From Wyeomyia smithii (lineage: Eukaryota; Arthropoda; Insecta; Diptera; Culicidae): DNA of 64,000 nucleotides. The notes beneath the pieces were generated by a model, which saw only the letters and a program-made list of their open reading frames with translations, ran no database searches and had not been told where the DNA came from. A program made the position numbers and the translations under genes. This document shows, piece by piece, positions 47,150 through 57,404 of the stretch; the first letter of the stretch is position 1, and every line of letters begins with the position of its first letter. Location of the stretch: contig NC_073695.1 of NCBI RefSeq assembly GCF_029784165.1, positions 228,255,916-228,319,915 on the forward strand. Reading direction: 5' to 3'.

Positions 47150-47432
47150 ACAATCGCATGGGTTTATTTCATCATATCTAAAGCTAATGCCACGGTTCGT
47201 AACCCGTAAATTATGCGGGTTGGTACAAGAGTACCTATCGATCTGGCGACTGCAATGTACCTTGCTGCGGATGTGTTGGAATTGGCGGGGAATGCTGATA
47301 GAGATCATAGAACGAAAATTATCCTGCCAGTGGCAATGCGCAATGACAAGAAACTTAACGAGCTTCTATCTGGCGTCATTAATTGCCCAAGGAAATGTTC
47401 TTTCATGTCTTGGATATGAACTCCTACTATTT
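47150..47432 (+). pseudogene. Histone H2A pseudogene (fragment)
   Basis: Read across two frames, the DNA follows canonical H2A from the start of the histone fold nearly to the end: RMGLFHH (cf. RAGLQFP), HGSVTRK (cf. IHRLLRK), then RVGTRVPIDLATAM, YLAADVLELAGNADRD, VAMRNDKKLNELLSGV and IAQGNVL. The RNDxxLNxLLSGV block marks canonical H2A rather than H2A.Z. There are several frameshifts, small deletions and no N-terminal tail, so it is dead. No other histone gene is nearby, so it is an isolated copy, possibly retroposed. Confidence 0.8.
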
Positions 47433-48474
47433 TTCTGCAGGGCAATATCCGTTCCCTGCAATTTATTCCCAGACAATTTATCTTCTGAGGTTTCTGAGCT
47501 ACAAGCTACGCGTTGAATGAAACCTATGCCAATATGCTGGCGCCCTTTTAATAAAATTACTCATGAGTCTGCAAAATGTATCTATCTGTGGAAAATACTT
47601 ACTAAACTAAAATACTTACGCCAACTCGACTGACGGGCTGGCGGCCTCCTTTTAGAATTCAATGAAACTTTGTGGGTGTATAGGCCTTGTCAAACCAAGC
47701 AGCTTTGTATACTGTTTTTCAAAAGTTTACCTGAACTAGCATTTGAAAAGGGCAGAGTTTTTTTATGAATCAATATTTCTGAATCATAAAGTGTATGAAC
47801 TTTCATTCAAAAATATTGCAGATATTGAATATGAGATTCTACACTGAAAAAAAAATTGTATAATTCCACGCAAAATAAGGCATCCATTTTTGATCTGGTT
47901 AAAACTTTTCACCGATGTTTCTATGGGCCAAAGATGTCATTTGTGCTATAGGTATTTTTTTTTTTTTTTTGAATCATGACTGATATTCGAGAAGGGGTGA
48001 AATCAAAAAGGTAATAATGATTGCAAATATTTTTAGAGCCATAACGACTTGTTGGATGATGGGTTTGGCAAAGTTGTGAATAATAATAATTTTGTCTCCC
48101 TGGAAAAAATACGCATACGAAAATTTGTAAGAAAATAAGGTAATAGAAAAATAAAACTTAATTATTTTAAAAAGTTTTTTTAAATTTTTTTCTCTGCAAA
48201 AGATAAGCAAAACACTGATGGTTGTCTATAGTATCACGGTAGTATTTTCGTTGCTCCGAAAAAAATGCATACATACGCCGCAAGAAAACAAATAATTCTC
48301 GAAAACACAAATTAATCCACCAAGCGGTGGGACCTGGCCTTACTCATTCGAATTTCATTATATGTTGGAACAGATCTACACAAACACTTGAAGTTTTAGA
48401 AACAAAAATTTACATCTAATTAAGTAATTTTATAATTATATTGCTGGATTTCCGGTACCTGGATGATACCCAGA
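47433..48474. other. Intergenic with diverged dispersed repeat
   Basis: 47870-48310 is a diverged relative of 1840-2220 (AAACTTTTCACCGATG, GATGTCATTTGTGCTATA, TTTTTAGAGCCATAACG, CAAAACACTGATGGTTG). No gene seen. Confidence 0.4.
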
Positions 48475-48482
48475 AGTTGGAA

Positions 48483-48704
48483 CAGGAGCGGCTTGTTTAA
48501 CCTACCTGTTCAACTAGAAATTCTGAAAATCAGAGTTACTACAATTTTATCCGCGAATAAAAGCAAGTAATTCCCTTTGTTACTATTTAAAAATAAAACT
48601 AAAAAACAAGAAAATAAGGGCATGAATTTGGATTTTAGATTCATTTTTTGCCTGACGTCCCCATGTTCATTGCACAGGTTGCACCCTTGGACGAGTCGCC
48701 CCTG
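48483..48704. mobile_element. hAT-type MITE (CAGGGGCGACTCG family), copy 2
   Basis: 222 bp, diverged from the copy at 3834-4071, with ends CAGGAGCGGCTTG...CGAGTCGCCCCTG and a perfect 8-bp duplication AGTTGGAA (48475-48482, 48705-48712). The internal words GCACAGGTTGCACC and TTTGTTACTATTT are shared with copy 1. Confidence 0.85.
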
Positions 48705-48712
48705 AGTTGGAA

Positions 48713-49894
48713 ATCAACTTTAGAAGCTCCCGGTTTCTGGAAAACATTTCAATAACAGTCAACTTAACAGCTCAATTTTATCCAATGTGGGTTTTTCAAA
48801 AACCGAAATGATGCTTAGGTGCCGGGAATCAACTTCAGACTTAATTTTGTATTACATATTGCAACTTTTGGTTTCTGGAAAACATTCTAAAATTGCCGAA
48901 TGCAATCCAATAAAAGTATTTTCACTATGTATATGAATGAAGTGAGTAGTGCTGTAGAGGTAATGTATCGGAAGAAACAATTCTTAATTTGGAACCTTTT
49001 ATTCTTTAGCAACGCCGAGAACGTTCAACTTATACATCATAGAATTTAAATGATGTTGAGGCCACATATTTTGTTCGAAACATGTTGGTTTTAAACAGTC
49101 AGTGGATTACGTTTCTTTCCATAAGTTTTGATCCAAATAATCAATTTATATGAAATAATTTTTTTGTGAGTTTCAGAGTCATGTAATTTTTGAGATACTA
49201 GACTTGCGTTATTTTTACAATTTCGTACATGATAGTTAAGGTAAAAGTCCGATTGTGATCAAAAGGAACATATCGGGCAACTAGATCTTTCATTCGACTG
49301 TAATAACATTGAAATTGGTCCAGCCAAGTTTATTATTCTCCTCAATAAGTGGAAAGAGCGGAGTTTAATTTTTTCGCGCACTTCTCCGGCATGAGCGCTT
49401 CGTATAGTAATTGTTTGCACAAAGCTTTTCGCTCCTACTTTGTACGGTTTTTCTGCCACTCGCAGAAAAAAATAACTCGCTGCTTACACCACAGTCGAGC
49501 GAAACAAGAGTGGTTAACGCAGTGCGCGCTGCTGAGATAATAGAATAGAGACAACATTAGTTTTCTTGAGAGAATATGATACGGAGTGGCGCCGGAATTG
49601 CGTGATGTAAATCTCATTCGACAAAACACGCAATTTACTTTGCTACCCAGACGCTCCCCTCATTTGACTCAAGAGATTCACTGTGAAAGCATTGCAGTGA
49701 GCCCTGTTGTGTAGTTATGGTGCGTAATGTCCTTTTGTGTGAGAATATCTTTCTAGGAGAAAGGTAAAACTGTAAACGAAACTTGCTATTATGCAATTAA
49801 AAATCATCGCGTGAAAAAAGCTGCGACTTTTCGCTTACCGCGATCTCTTTTATTATCAGTATATTTGCATCTTGCATGTGTATTTAAAAATCAT
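48713..49894. other. Intergenic with a single CCGGAAGT-type repeat unit
   Basis: 48713-48900 contains diverged units of the ~125-bp repeat (CGGTTTCTGGAAAACATT). The rest to 49894 is AT-rich with nothing recognised. Confidence 0.4.
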
Positions 49895-50226
49895 ATCAAA
49901 TAAGGAACTCATTCTACTCGAAATTATAAGAAAAATATCTGAGACATTTACAATCAAAACGTAATTATTCCATTTGTTATGCTTCAACACAACTCCAAAA
50001 GACTTCGTTGAACGACGAAAAAGAGTGAATTTTCGCTCGCTCCCTTTACCAAACTGCCCCAAGGTCAATCATTTTAGGCATGAAACATAGCAACGCAGCG
50101 TATTTTATTTTTAATAGTGCAGAAATAAAGTTGATGCTAAATCAACTGACATGCTTAGGATATTGGAGCAAGATAATTTATTCAGAAAAAATACCAAGAA
50201 ATTTTGATTTGACCAATTGAGTTTCG

Positions 50227-52604
50227 TCAATGTCTCAACTTCAACCTCAAATGCTGTGTAAGGTTCGGGAACAAACCAGTTGCATTTTTAAGCGGAATTC
50301 GCGTTTGCTCTGTTGGTTCGATGCTGAAATTCAACAGCAACTGATACATGATTGCCTTAATCTCCATCAGGGCAAACCGGGACCCAATACAGTTTCTGGG
50401 ACCAACCCCGAACGGCATGTACGCTGCCATGTTGAATTGGGCTCGGTTTGCTTCGCTGAACCATTCCGGGTCAAATTTGGTTGGATTGTAGTATCTATCG
50501 ACATTTGGATTTGGCCACTTTCTGAGCGTTTCCGATAAGACCATATCGAGATACTTCATCGATTGCAAAACATCGTACGATAGTGGTTGTCCTTTCAATT
50601 GTTTGTTGGTTTCGATAATCTCTTGGTAAACTTTCTCTTGAACTTCGGGACTCAACGCCAGTTCGTACGCCACAAAAACCAATCCAGATGCTATTCCTTT
50701 GAACCCGGCGAGGAAGAATAGCACGCAGTGCGCTGTGATTTCAGGATCTGTTAGAGTTTTGTTGTGTGATGCTTTTCCAATGTCTGATTCGAGGACCGTT
50801 GCAAAACCTTCATTTTCTGCTGTCGTATCGTGCTGAGCCTTCAAAACTCCCTTCTTTGCCATCATCAACAAATGAATCATGTCTGGCCGGACAATTCCAT
50901 GGGCTTCTCTGTTTCGAATAGCTTCTTTAACGATCTTCGAAAAGAAATTTATGTGGTTTCTTTCGATTACATCGATGCCCAGTTTTTCCATGATATTTGG
51001 AAAAAATGCAAAGCACATTACTCTTATTATCATAGAAGATCTGAAAAAGTTGATCATGGAGCTTCCCGTCACGAAAAAATCATTTCCTGGGTTGTGGATG
51101 GAGTCCACTTGCAATCCAAAGGCACAACTTGCTATAATATCGGTTGCAATCCGTGAGAACAGATCCTTTAATTCGAGGGATTCATCTTTTTCTGCTTTAG
51201 AACGTAACGTTTGAATCATTCCACTACTGTACTGTGCGATCAGCTCGAACATCGCACGCATTTTGCTACCCGTAAAAGCTGGACTCAGAGTAGACCGCAT
51301 ATCGCGCCACTTTTGACCCTTCAGTGAGAACAGAACCCAAGTAACTCACAAAACATGTTAGAAAATAAGTAACAACGAAAGTAGCCATATAAGTGTACTA
51401 CAAGCGCAATTGAAAACTTGTGTTATTATATTGTGTTTGAAGTTGTTTTTCATCAGTAATACAACCGCATTTCGAAAACAGGCTCTTTTTCTGGTTTTGG
51501 AGATGTTTTTAATAACACGAGTTCAAGAATGACAAACACTATCACTTGGTCTTTTCGTAAGACATTACACCATCTAATAACAACCTTACGTACCTGTAAT
51601 ATGCTTATTATTTAAATTATACGAACGATTTCTATTTTTATTCGAAGCGGGTCAAAACGCGCCATCAAAAGATAAACAAAACGCTTGCAGTGTAACCAAT
51701 ATCACTTCAGATTTTTGTTCTTGTACATCTAACAACGTTTTCTAGTTTTGTTAGATTTTATATCCAGATCCAGATATCCAGATAACGTTGAAACTATGCG
51801 AAAACAATTTCAATATTCAAGCGGAAGAAACAACTCTTTTTGAAAGGTTTAATATTATTCTTTGTCATTATTTTATAATCAATTAAAACTGTCACTGATA
51901 AAAGAAATTGCCGATCTAGTTGCACTGCGCAGACACAATACATTTGCGCATGCGCTGGTTAACAGTTGTCATAGCAACAGATTTGCGCATTGCCGTATTA
52001 GTACTCGAGATGTATTTTGCCACTTAATTATATCAAGTTGGCTTGCTTTCATGCAGTTATCGGTACTTGTTCTACTAGCCTTCATGTTTTGCGCTTTTCT
52101 GGTGATATTGATGTCATGGAATAGGTTACGTCAACTATTCTATACCAACGTGTGTTACTTGGGAACTTTGTTGAACAACATGTTCGGGTTGTCATTATCG
52201 TTCACGCCAAACATTGGGCGTCGATCAGTAAAATAATCAAAATCTTTTACGGAAATTTGCTTGATAAGGTCCAGATCACGAATTACGAATGTACGACTGT
52301 TAGTATCAAACAATCCAAATACTCTGTAGAAAAAAAAACAATAAACTCGGTTTAATTACTTATCCAATCTCGATGATAGACAGCAACACATACTTCACAC
52401 CAGCAAACTTATCGTAAAGCTGTTCAACATAGTCGTGCATTGATATCCTCTTCAACATAACATCTGCAGTGCTGCAAAATAACGGAACTGCCGCCAGCAA
52501 GGAATTGGCTTATCGCGAAAATAATCATGATTTTTGGTAAGCCAGCGATAATTAAACCAAAACAGCGTCAGCACTAACGCCAGACCAATAACATTCACTT
52601 CCAT
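50227..52604 (-). pseudogene. CYP9 P450 pseudogene, duplicate of the 36587 gene
   Basis: Exon 1 (52394-52604) is 211 bases against 212 in the parent paralogue, a 1-base loss in the GCCAGC(G)AAGG stretch near 52498 that shifts the frame. Exon 2 starts at 52323 and is cut by an 826-bp element at 51337-52162, then resumes and runs to 50227. In the 3' part an in-frame deletion (net 37 codons) removes everything from just after DRY to just before NPTKF, including the strand after helix K. FDPERF has become FDPEWF, and the I-helix reads AGFKG, losing even the acidic residue. The Cys motif FGVGPRNCIG and SETLR survive. Together these lesions rule out a working P450. Confidence 0.93.
51337..52162. 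mobile_element. Inverted-repeat element inserted in P450 exon 2
   Basis: 826 bp with short inverted ends CCAAGTAACTCAC / CCAAGTAACACAC (12 of 13), flanked by a direct repeat GAAC (51333-51336, 52163-52166). The undisrupted site CAGAACTTTGTTG is seen in the paralogue near 37813. It is non-coding; a 124-codon open frame inside is unrecognised. A 4-bp duplication does not by itself assign a superfamily. Confidence 0.8.
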
Positions 52605-52693
52605 GTTCGTTTCTTGCGACTGATAGGCTCATACTGAATTCGGTTCGTGTTTGTTCGTCGAGCTCAACCTCGGTGGTGAGCAGGTTATTAATT

Positions 52694-53649
52694 GAGCCGC
52701 TGCGGAACAGAGTAGTCTAGAAACAATTTTTTTTTCAAAGATAAGATTTTTACATAAGCTAAAGTTAGGAAACTAGGAAAATTTCGAAAAATCAAATTTT
52801 AAAGCTGATTTATACAAGGTTGTATATTGAATTCTGGGATGTCAATTCAATTCAATTGGTCCACAAGTACAATGTTGAAACATGATGTATGACAAACTCG
52901 CAGTTCTGAAGGAATGCTACAAGTTTGTCGAAGAAAGCAGTGCTTTAACTTTTATGCCTGGATTATTTGACAAACTTATAGTACTACTTAAAGACTACAA
53001 GTTTGTCATACATCGTTTCTTAAAATGGCACTTGAGGAACAAGCTATCGGTACATGGTGAAGAAGCACTCCTAAATTAAATATACAACCTTGGGTTTATA
53101 CCGTGTTGATATTTCGTCCGAAACATAATGGCCTATAATACGTAAATCGGTGTGATACCATCATGTAACATGTAACATATTACATGTGATATGTAACATT
53201 TCACTTGTTCTGTAACATGTCATACGTGATTTGTAACATGTTACACATAATGTAACACGAAAAACGTGACATGTTACATTTGACATGCTATGTCTATCAT
53301 TTAACATGTGACACTAGCCATTTTGTACGAATCACCGTCATTTACTTTGTCTTTTACTAGTCTTGTGTACATAGACCACTCTGTTTGAAAACGATTCGAG
53401 GATTCCAGTGAAATATATATGGAGTCAGAGTAGTCTATGTAGGTATATTGGTGAGATAAAATCACTCAGTTCGCGAAGAAACTGTTATTTTTATGTATTC
53501 CCATGTTAAACCACTTCATAACCTTGATATTAGAAAACTTTTTTTGAAAGAATCCGTTGAACAGAATTTTATTCAAAGATTTTTCGAGAATTGCTTCTCC
53601 TGAAAAGTTTGCTCGATGGCACATAGACCACTCTGTTCCGCAACTGCTC
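52694..53649. mobile_element. Inverted-repeat element upstream of P450 pseudogene
   Basis: 956 bp with 26-bp inverted ends (23 of 26 matching; core TGCGGAACAGAGT). It is flanked by AATT (52690-52693, 53650-53653); because AATT is palindromic, a 2-bp AT duplication is equally possible. The paralogue near 38325 shows the empty site. The end motif is partly repeated inside as a convergent pair (CATAGACCACTCTG 53370-53383, CAGAGTAGTCTATG 53426-53439). A hairpin ACAAACTTGTAG-type pair (GATGTATGACAAACT at ~52883, inverse ~52998) is also present. No transposase. Confidence 0.8.
53155..53325. repeat. Cluster of TGTAACATG / CATGTTACA words
   Basis: At least nine overlapping TGTAACAT, ACATGTTACA or ACATGTGA words in both orientations, for example CATGTAACATGTAACATATT. 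It is a degenerate palindromic satellite inside the 52694-53649 element. Confidence 0.6.
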
Positions 53650-54020
53650 AATTTTATGATTTAGTGGTTGTTAGTGTTGGGTCCGCTCAGTGACGGATTC
53701 CAAACGATGCGAGAAATTTTTGTTTGTTTTATTCAATCAAATTCGGAAGAATACAAACCCGAATAAAATTTCACCTTGACTTTAAAGGTCACGCGACACA
53801 TTCGGATGGTTAATTTTCTGCTGGAAACCGCCCCATCTGGAATCAGTAGCAGCCTGCGTGACACGAGTATTTTCTGCCGTGTGCTGATGCTATATTTGTT
53901 CAAAGGTAAATATAGACGTCCTGGTTTAGCATGCAATGAGTTCTTGTACATTTATACTAGATACCGTGAAATGCAGAGAAACAAATTCAAATTAACCGTG
54001 CCTTGAGTAAAGATACTCAT

Positions 54021-54976
54021 TTCGTTAGACTTCAAAAAATGCGATAATAATAATCTTATCGCTTTTTCAACCATCTTGATATCAAATGATAGTTTATAAA
54101 AAATATGTTGTAATCTTGGTCACTTGGTTCACATGATTCTGGACGATATCCGGATACACATTCGTTATGAGTTTCCTTTTTATCAATATCGAGCGGCAAA
54201 AATATGGTGGGAACCAAATCAATCAAACAAAAACCTCAACTGGTACTGCTTCATTGCCAATCGTCAACACATGTTTCGAAAAAATGAAGATGTGCTAAAA
54301 ATGAAAAATCAAATAGCTCAAATAATCACATATCCTTGACAAATTGAATTATTTTTTGAAGAAGGAATGCCACCTTAGAAGACTGCCTAAAAGAGATTTT
54401 TCTAGATGTTTTTATACATCAAAAACCAACATTACCTAAAATCGGTTTCTTCTTGTTTATTAGCATAAATTTAATTATTGTCATTACACAAAAACAGAAG
54501 GCATGGGTGCAACGACGCAAGGTTGAGGCATGGAACTATATAAAGCTGTTTGTTACAAATGCATTGTTGCATTCGAGAGTGATCACAAGTGCTAAGTACG
54601 AGACAAACTTTTCTTCAAAAATTCTTTGAATTATAGTTGCTAATATTACGGTAGACTATCTTTTACTATGTCAATGTCAATAACGTTTATATAACTTTAA
54701 TAAGATAACTCCCTGCAATGATATTGTGGCTTTGAAAAGATGGCACCTGTTATCAATGTTTGGAATCTGTGTACACATTCGGTCATTTCAGGCTGATTTC
54801 AAAATGGCATCTGGAGTAGATTTTCAGCCACTGAACATCATTCCGTTTCTGAAAATACCCATACTGGGTCGTATTTGGTCATTTTCGGTTGTTTTACAGA
54901 AACCAGAAGTCGTTATCTTGGCTTTTAAAACGATTTGTGAAATACCGGGTGGTATTAGGCTATTTTGGGCTTCTTA
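54021..54976. other. Intergenic with one CCGGAAGT-type repeat unit
   Basis: 54730-54975 holds about two diverged units of the ~125-bp repeat (AAATGGCATCTGGAGTAG, CAGAAACCAGAAGTCG). Otherwise nothing recognised. Confidence 0.4.
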
Positions 54977-55107
54977 GTGATACTGTGATACTGCCAATGT
55001 GATAGTGATACTGCCAATAACATGAAGTGCGGAGTACAGAAAACACCTGGGCAATATCACAATAGATCAAATGTCTCTGGTCGCAGTGATGAGTCCACAC
55101 AGAGGAA
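54977..55107 (+). mobile_element. SINE family S2, 3' fragment
   Basis: Matches the last blocks of the 3261-5935 SINE without interruption (GATACTGCCAATAACATGAA...GTGCGGAGTACAG...GATGAGTCCACACAG plus A run), and shows the empty site of the 4185-5854 element. Confidence 0.7.
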
Positions 55108-55114
55108 AAAAAGG

Positions 55115-55240
55115 ATCGTATCGCTAGCTCCGCAATTGCCCGGTACACTTAACAGTCGGCTGCGAAGTCTGTGTATAGTAAAACAGAAGGTCGAGTTCCG
55201 ATACGGAATGTAGCACCAAGGCTTCGCATTGCTTTTAAAT
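55115..55240 (+). mobile_element. SINE family S1, 3' half
   Basis: Directly follows the S2 fragment and matches S1 from CGTATCGCTAGCTCCGCAAT to CACCAAGGCTT. The promoter half is missing. Confidence 0.7.
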
Positions 55241-56062
55241 AGATGCGATTAAATAAATTTAGAAATTAAGACAGACCAATATCATAGCAACATGTGTCAT
55301 GCTCAAAAGCTTAATACTTAATTCGAACATATCTCAAACATGCCGGATGTTACATAAATAGTTACAAATATGTTAGATGGTATGGTGAAGGTAAAATTTC
55401 GGAATTAAAAACGAACACAAAAAAATTCCGGATAATCGAATTTAAAACTCCGGATAATCTAATCCCGGATAATCGAGTTTCCGGATAATCGAGTCCGACC
55501 TGAACTCGAAATCGCCTGTATACAACTTTTCATGATGAAGTTTCCATTAGTTTGCCAATAATTATGTTTAATATACCCCTCCTGATTACGACACTGAGAT
55601 ACAAGAAAATAAGTGTCATAGGAACTTACTTGAGAACTCACGTATTTAAATTGGCACGGTGATCATGTTAGGGGTTTAGGAGTTTGTCTCTCCTCACGTT
55701 GTCATGCTAATGATATAGATAAAGTTCAAAGTCGTAAAAATTCATCAACTAAAATAGCTTCTTAGTACCAAATTAGTTATGTATGACCGGTTCAACGGTT
55801 TCAATATCACTAAAGGTTGACATGGCATACCCCCTATCCATCCTTACTACACCATTAATATGCAGAAAAGTCTCAAATAGCGTCGAAAAAGTATGCCTCT
55901 ACTAAAAACCTTTCTATTTAAAGTTGCACAACTGTCGTGGAAGACGTTTTCAAGTTTACAGAGTACAAATTGACCACGCTCAGGCAAATAATTTCTTCTT
56001 AGAGAATCACTCACCTGTAAGAGAATATCTTTCACTGCGAAAACAACTACTCTCACGCCGCA
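55241..56062. repeat. Intergenic with CCGGATAATCGA short tandem repeat
   Basis: From 55427 to 55495, four to five imperfect units of the form TCCGGATAATCGAATTT/GAGT. No gene seen in the rest. Confidence 0.45.
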
Positions 56063-57404
56063 CAGTGGTTGAAAGCCGGAAAAAACCTCGATTTTTCATG
56101 TCAATATTTTTGATGTTTTGCATTTTTCCGAAGATTCTCAAAGTGTAAATGACCTTTTCCCAAAGCTTCATGACAATCGGTTGAGATATCAATTTTCAAT
56201 CGCACTTTGAATGTTGCTATATCAGGCAATTTCGATGATTTTCATGTTTAAAATTACAATTTTTAGCTGAACTTCAAACACCTGAAACTTCCTCAGTTTT
56301 GATCCGATTTTGATTCAACAAGTTTCATTTTGAAGTGAAATTTGTGTACTTTTTGGTAGATTTTCAAGACTTTCCAAAAATATAACCAATTTCTCAATCG
56401 AGGTAAAACATATTGCAGGGAAGTTAAAAAATCATGTATTTCTAATTTCATTTCTACCGTACAATCTTGTGAAACAGTTCGGAACGATCGGATAACCAAC
56501 ATTCAATGGGAAATTTATTGTACTTTTCAGATTTTCGGGTCCCGTTTTGCACATCGTTGCTCATAGGGAGATATGATTGACTTCTCATACATGAAGTATT
56601 TTCCAGTAATTTCAAGCATTTTTATATAAACTTGTAAACCGCTTTCAGTACTGCAAGATGTATAAAGAGAGAATAAGTTGAATTGATGAGAAAAAAAACA
56701 TGTCGGCTTTTATGTTATCAATGATGTTGAAATAAACTACCATACCATCTCATATATTTTCTTAAAAGACCTCTAACTTGTCTCAGAAAGATCTTGAATC
56801 GGTCAAACGGCTTAAAAGCTAAACAATTTTCAAAATAAAATAAACTGAATTATGATGATTCTTGCACCACCCTAATTTAGAAAGTAGTACCCTAAGAACC
56901 AAACGAAAAAAATGCGATTCTAAAATTTTTTCGATGAAGGACAAGTGTTGAAACCACCCTAATATTCATCTTAGCACCTATATTCTTCCTGTCGCTTTTA
57001 TTTCGCTCTTCTCATCGCTCTTAAGTTCCGACTACTCGACTTAATCAAGAGGTAAAATAAAACTCCTTTTACTTTAAAAAAAGTTAAATTTTACAGTAAA
57101 TTGAACAAATGATTGCTCTTATTTGTTCAATTTACTGTAAAATTCAACTGATGAGATGAATATAGATGCTGAGATGAATATAAGAGCAGTTCTCCTATCA
57201 AATTTTTAAGCAAGATTGAAGCAAAAACAAAAACCCGATCATCAGAAAGGTCTAACGGCACTTTAGGAGCATAAATTGCTATTTTCGACATTTTCTGATA
57301 TCAGAAATGAGTTCAACACTCCAAAATTGTAATAATATGTAATTTCCAATCATATAAAAAGACTTTTAGGTTTTTTCCGACTTTTCTATAGAGACCTGCC
57401 ACTG
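56063..57404 (-). mobile_element. Non-autonomous element with CAGTGG ends, copy 2
   Basis: Inverse orientation relative to 30267-31874 and colinear with it. Ends CAGTGGTTGAAAGCC...AGACCTGCCACTG. It lacks the long hairpin of copy 1 but has its own small inverted duplication (57082-57110 with 57121-57149). Confidence 0.6.

Larger units (their letters stand above)
49895..54020 (-). repeat. Segmental duplication, block 2 (pseudogene copy)
   Basis: Homologous to 36240-38830 in the same orientation. It is larger because two inverted-repeat elements have inserted (51337-52162 inside exon 2, 52694-53649 in the 5' flank) while a ~111-bp coding piece was lost. Confidence 0.85.

Noticed and set aside
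51862..52236. 124-codon open frame in the exon insertion
   Set aside because: It crosses the right boundary of the inserted element into P450 exon DNA and shows no recognisable domain.
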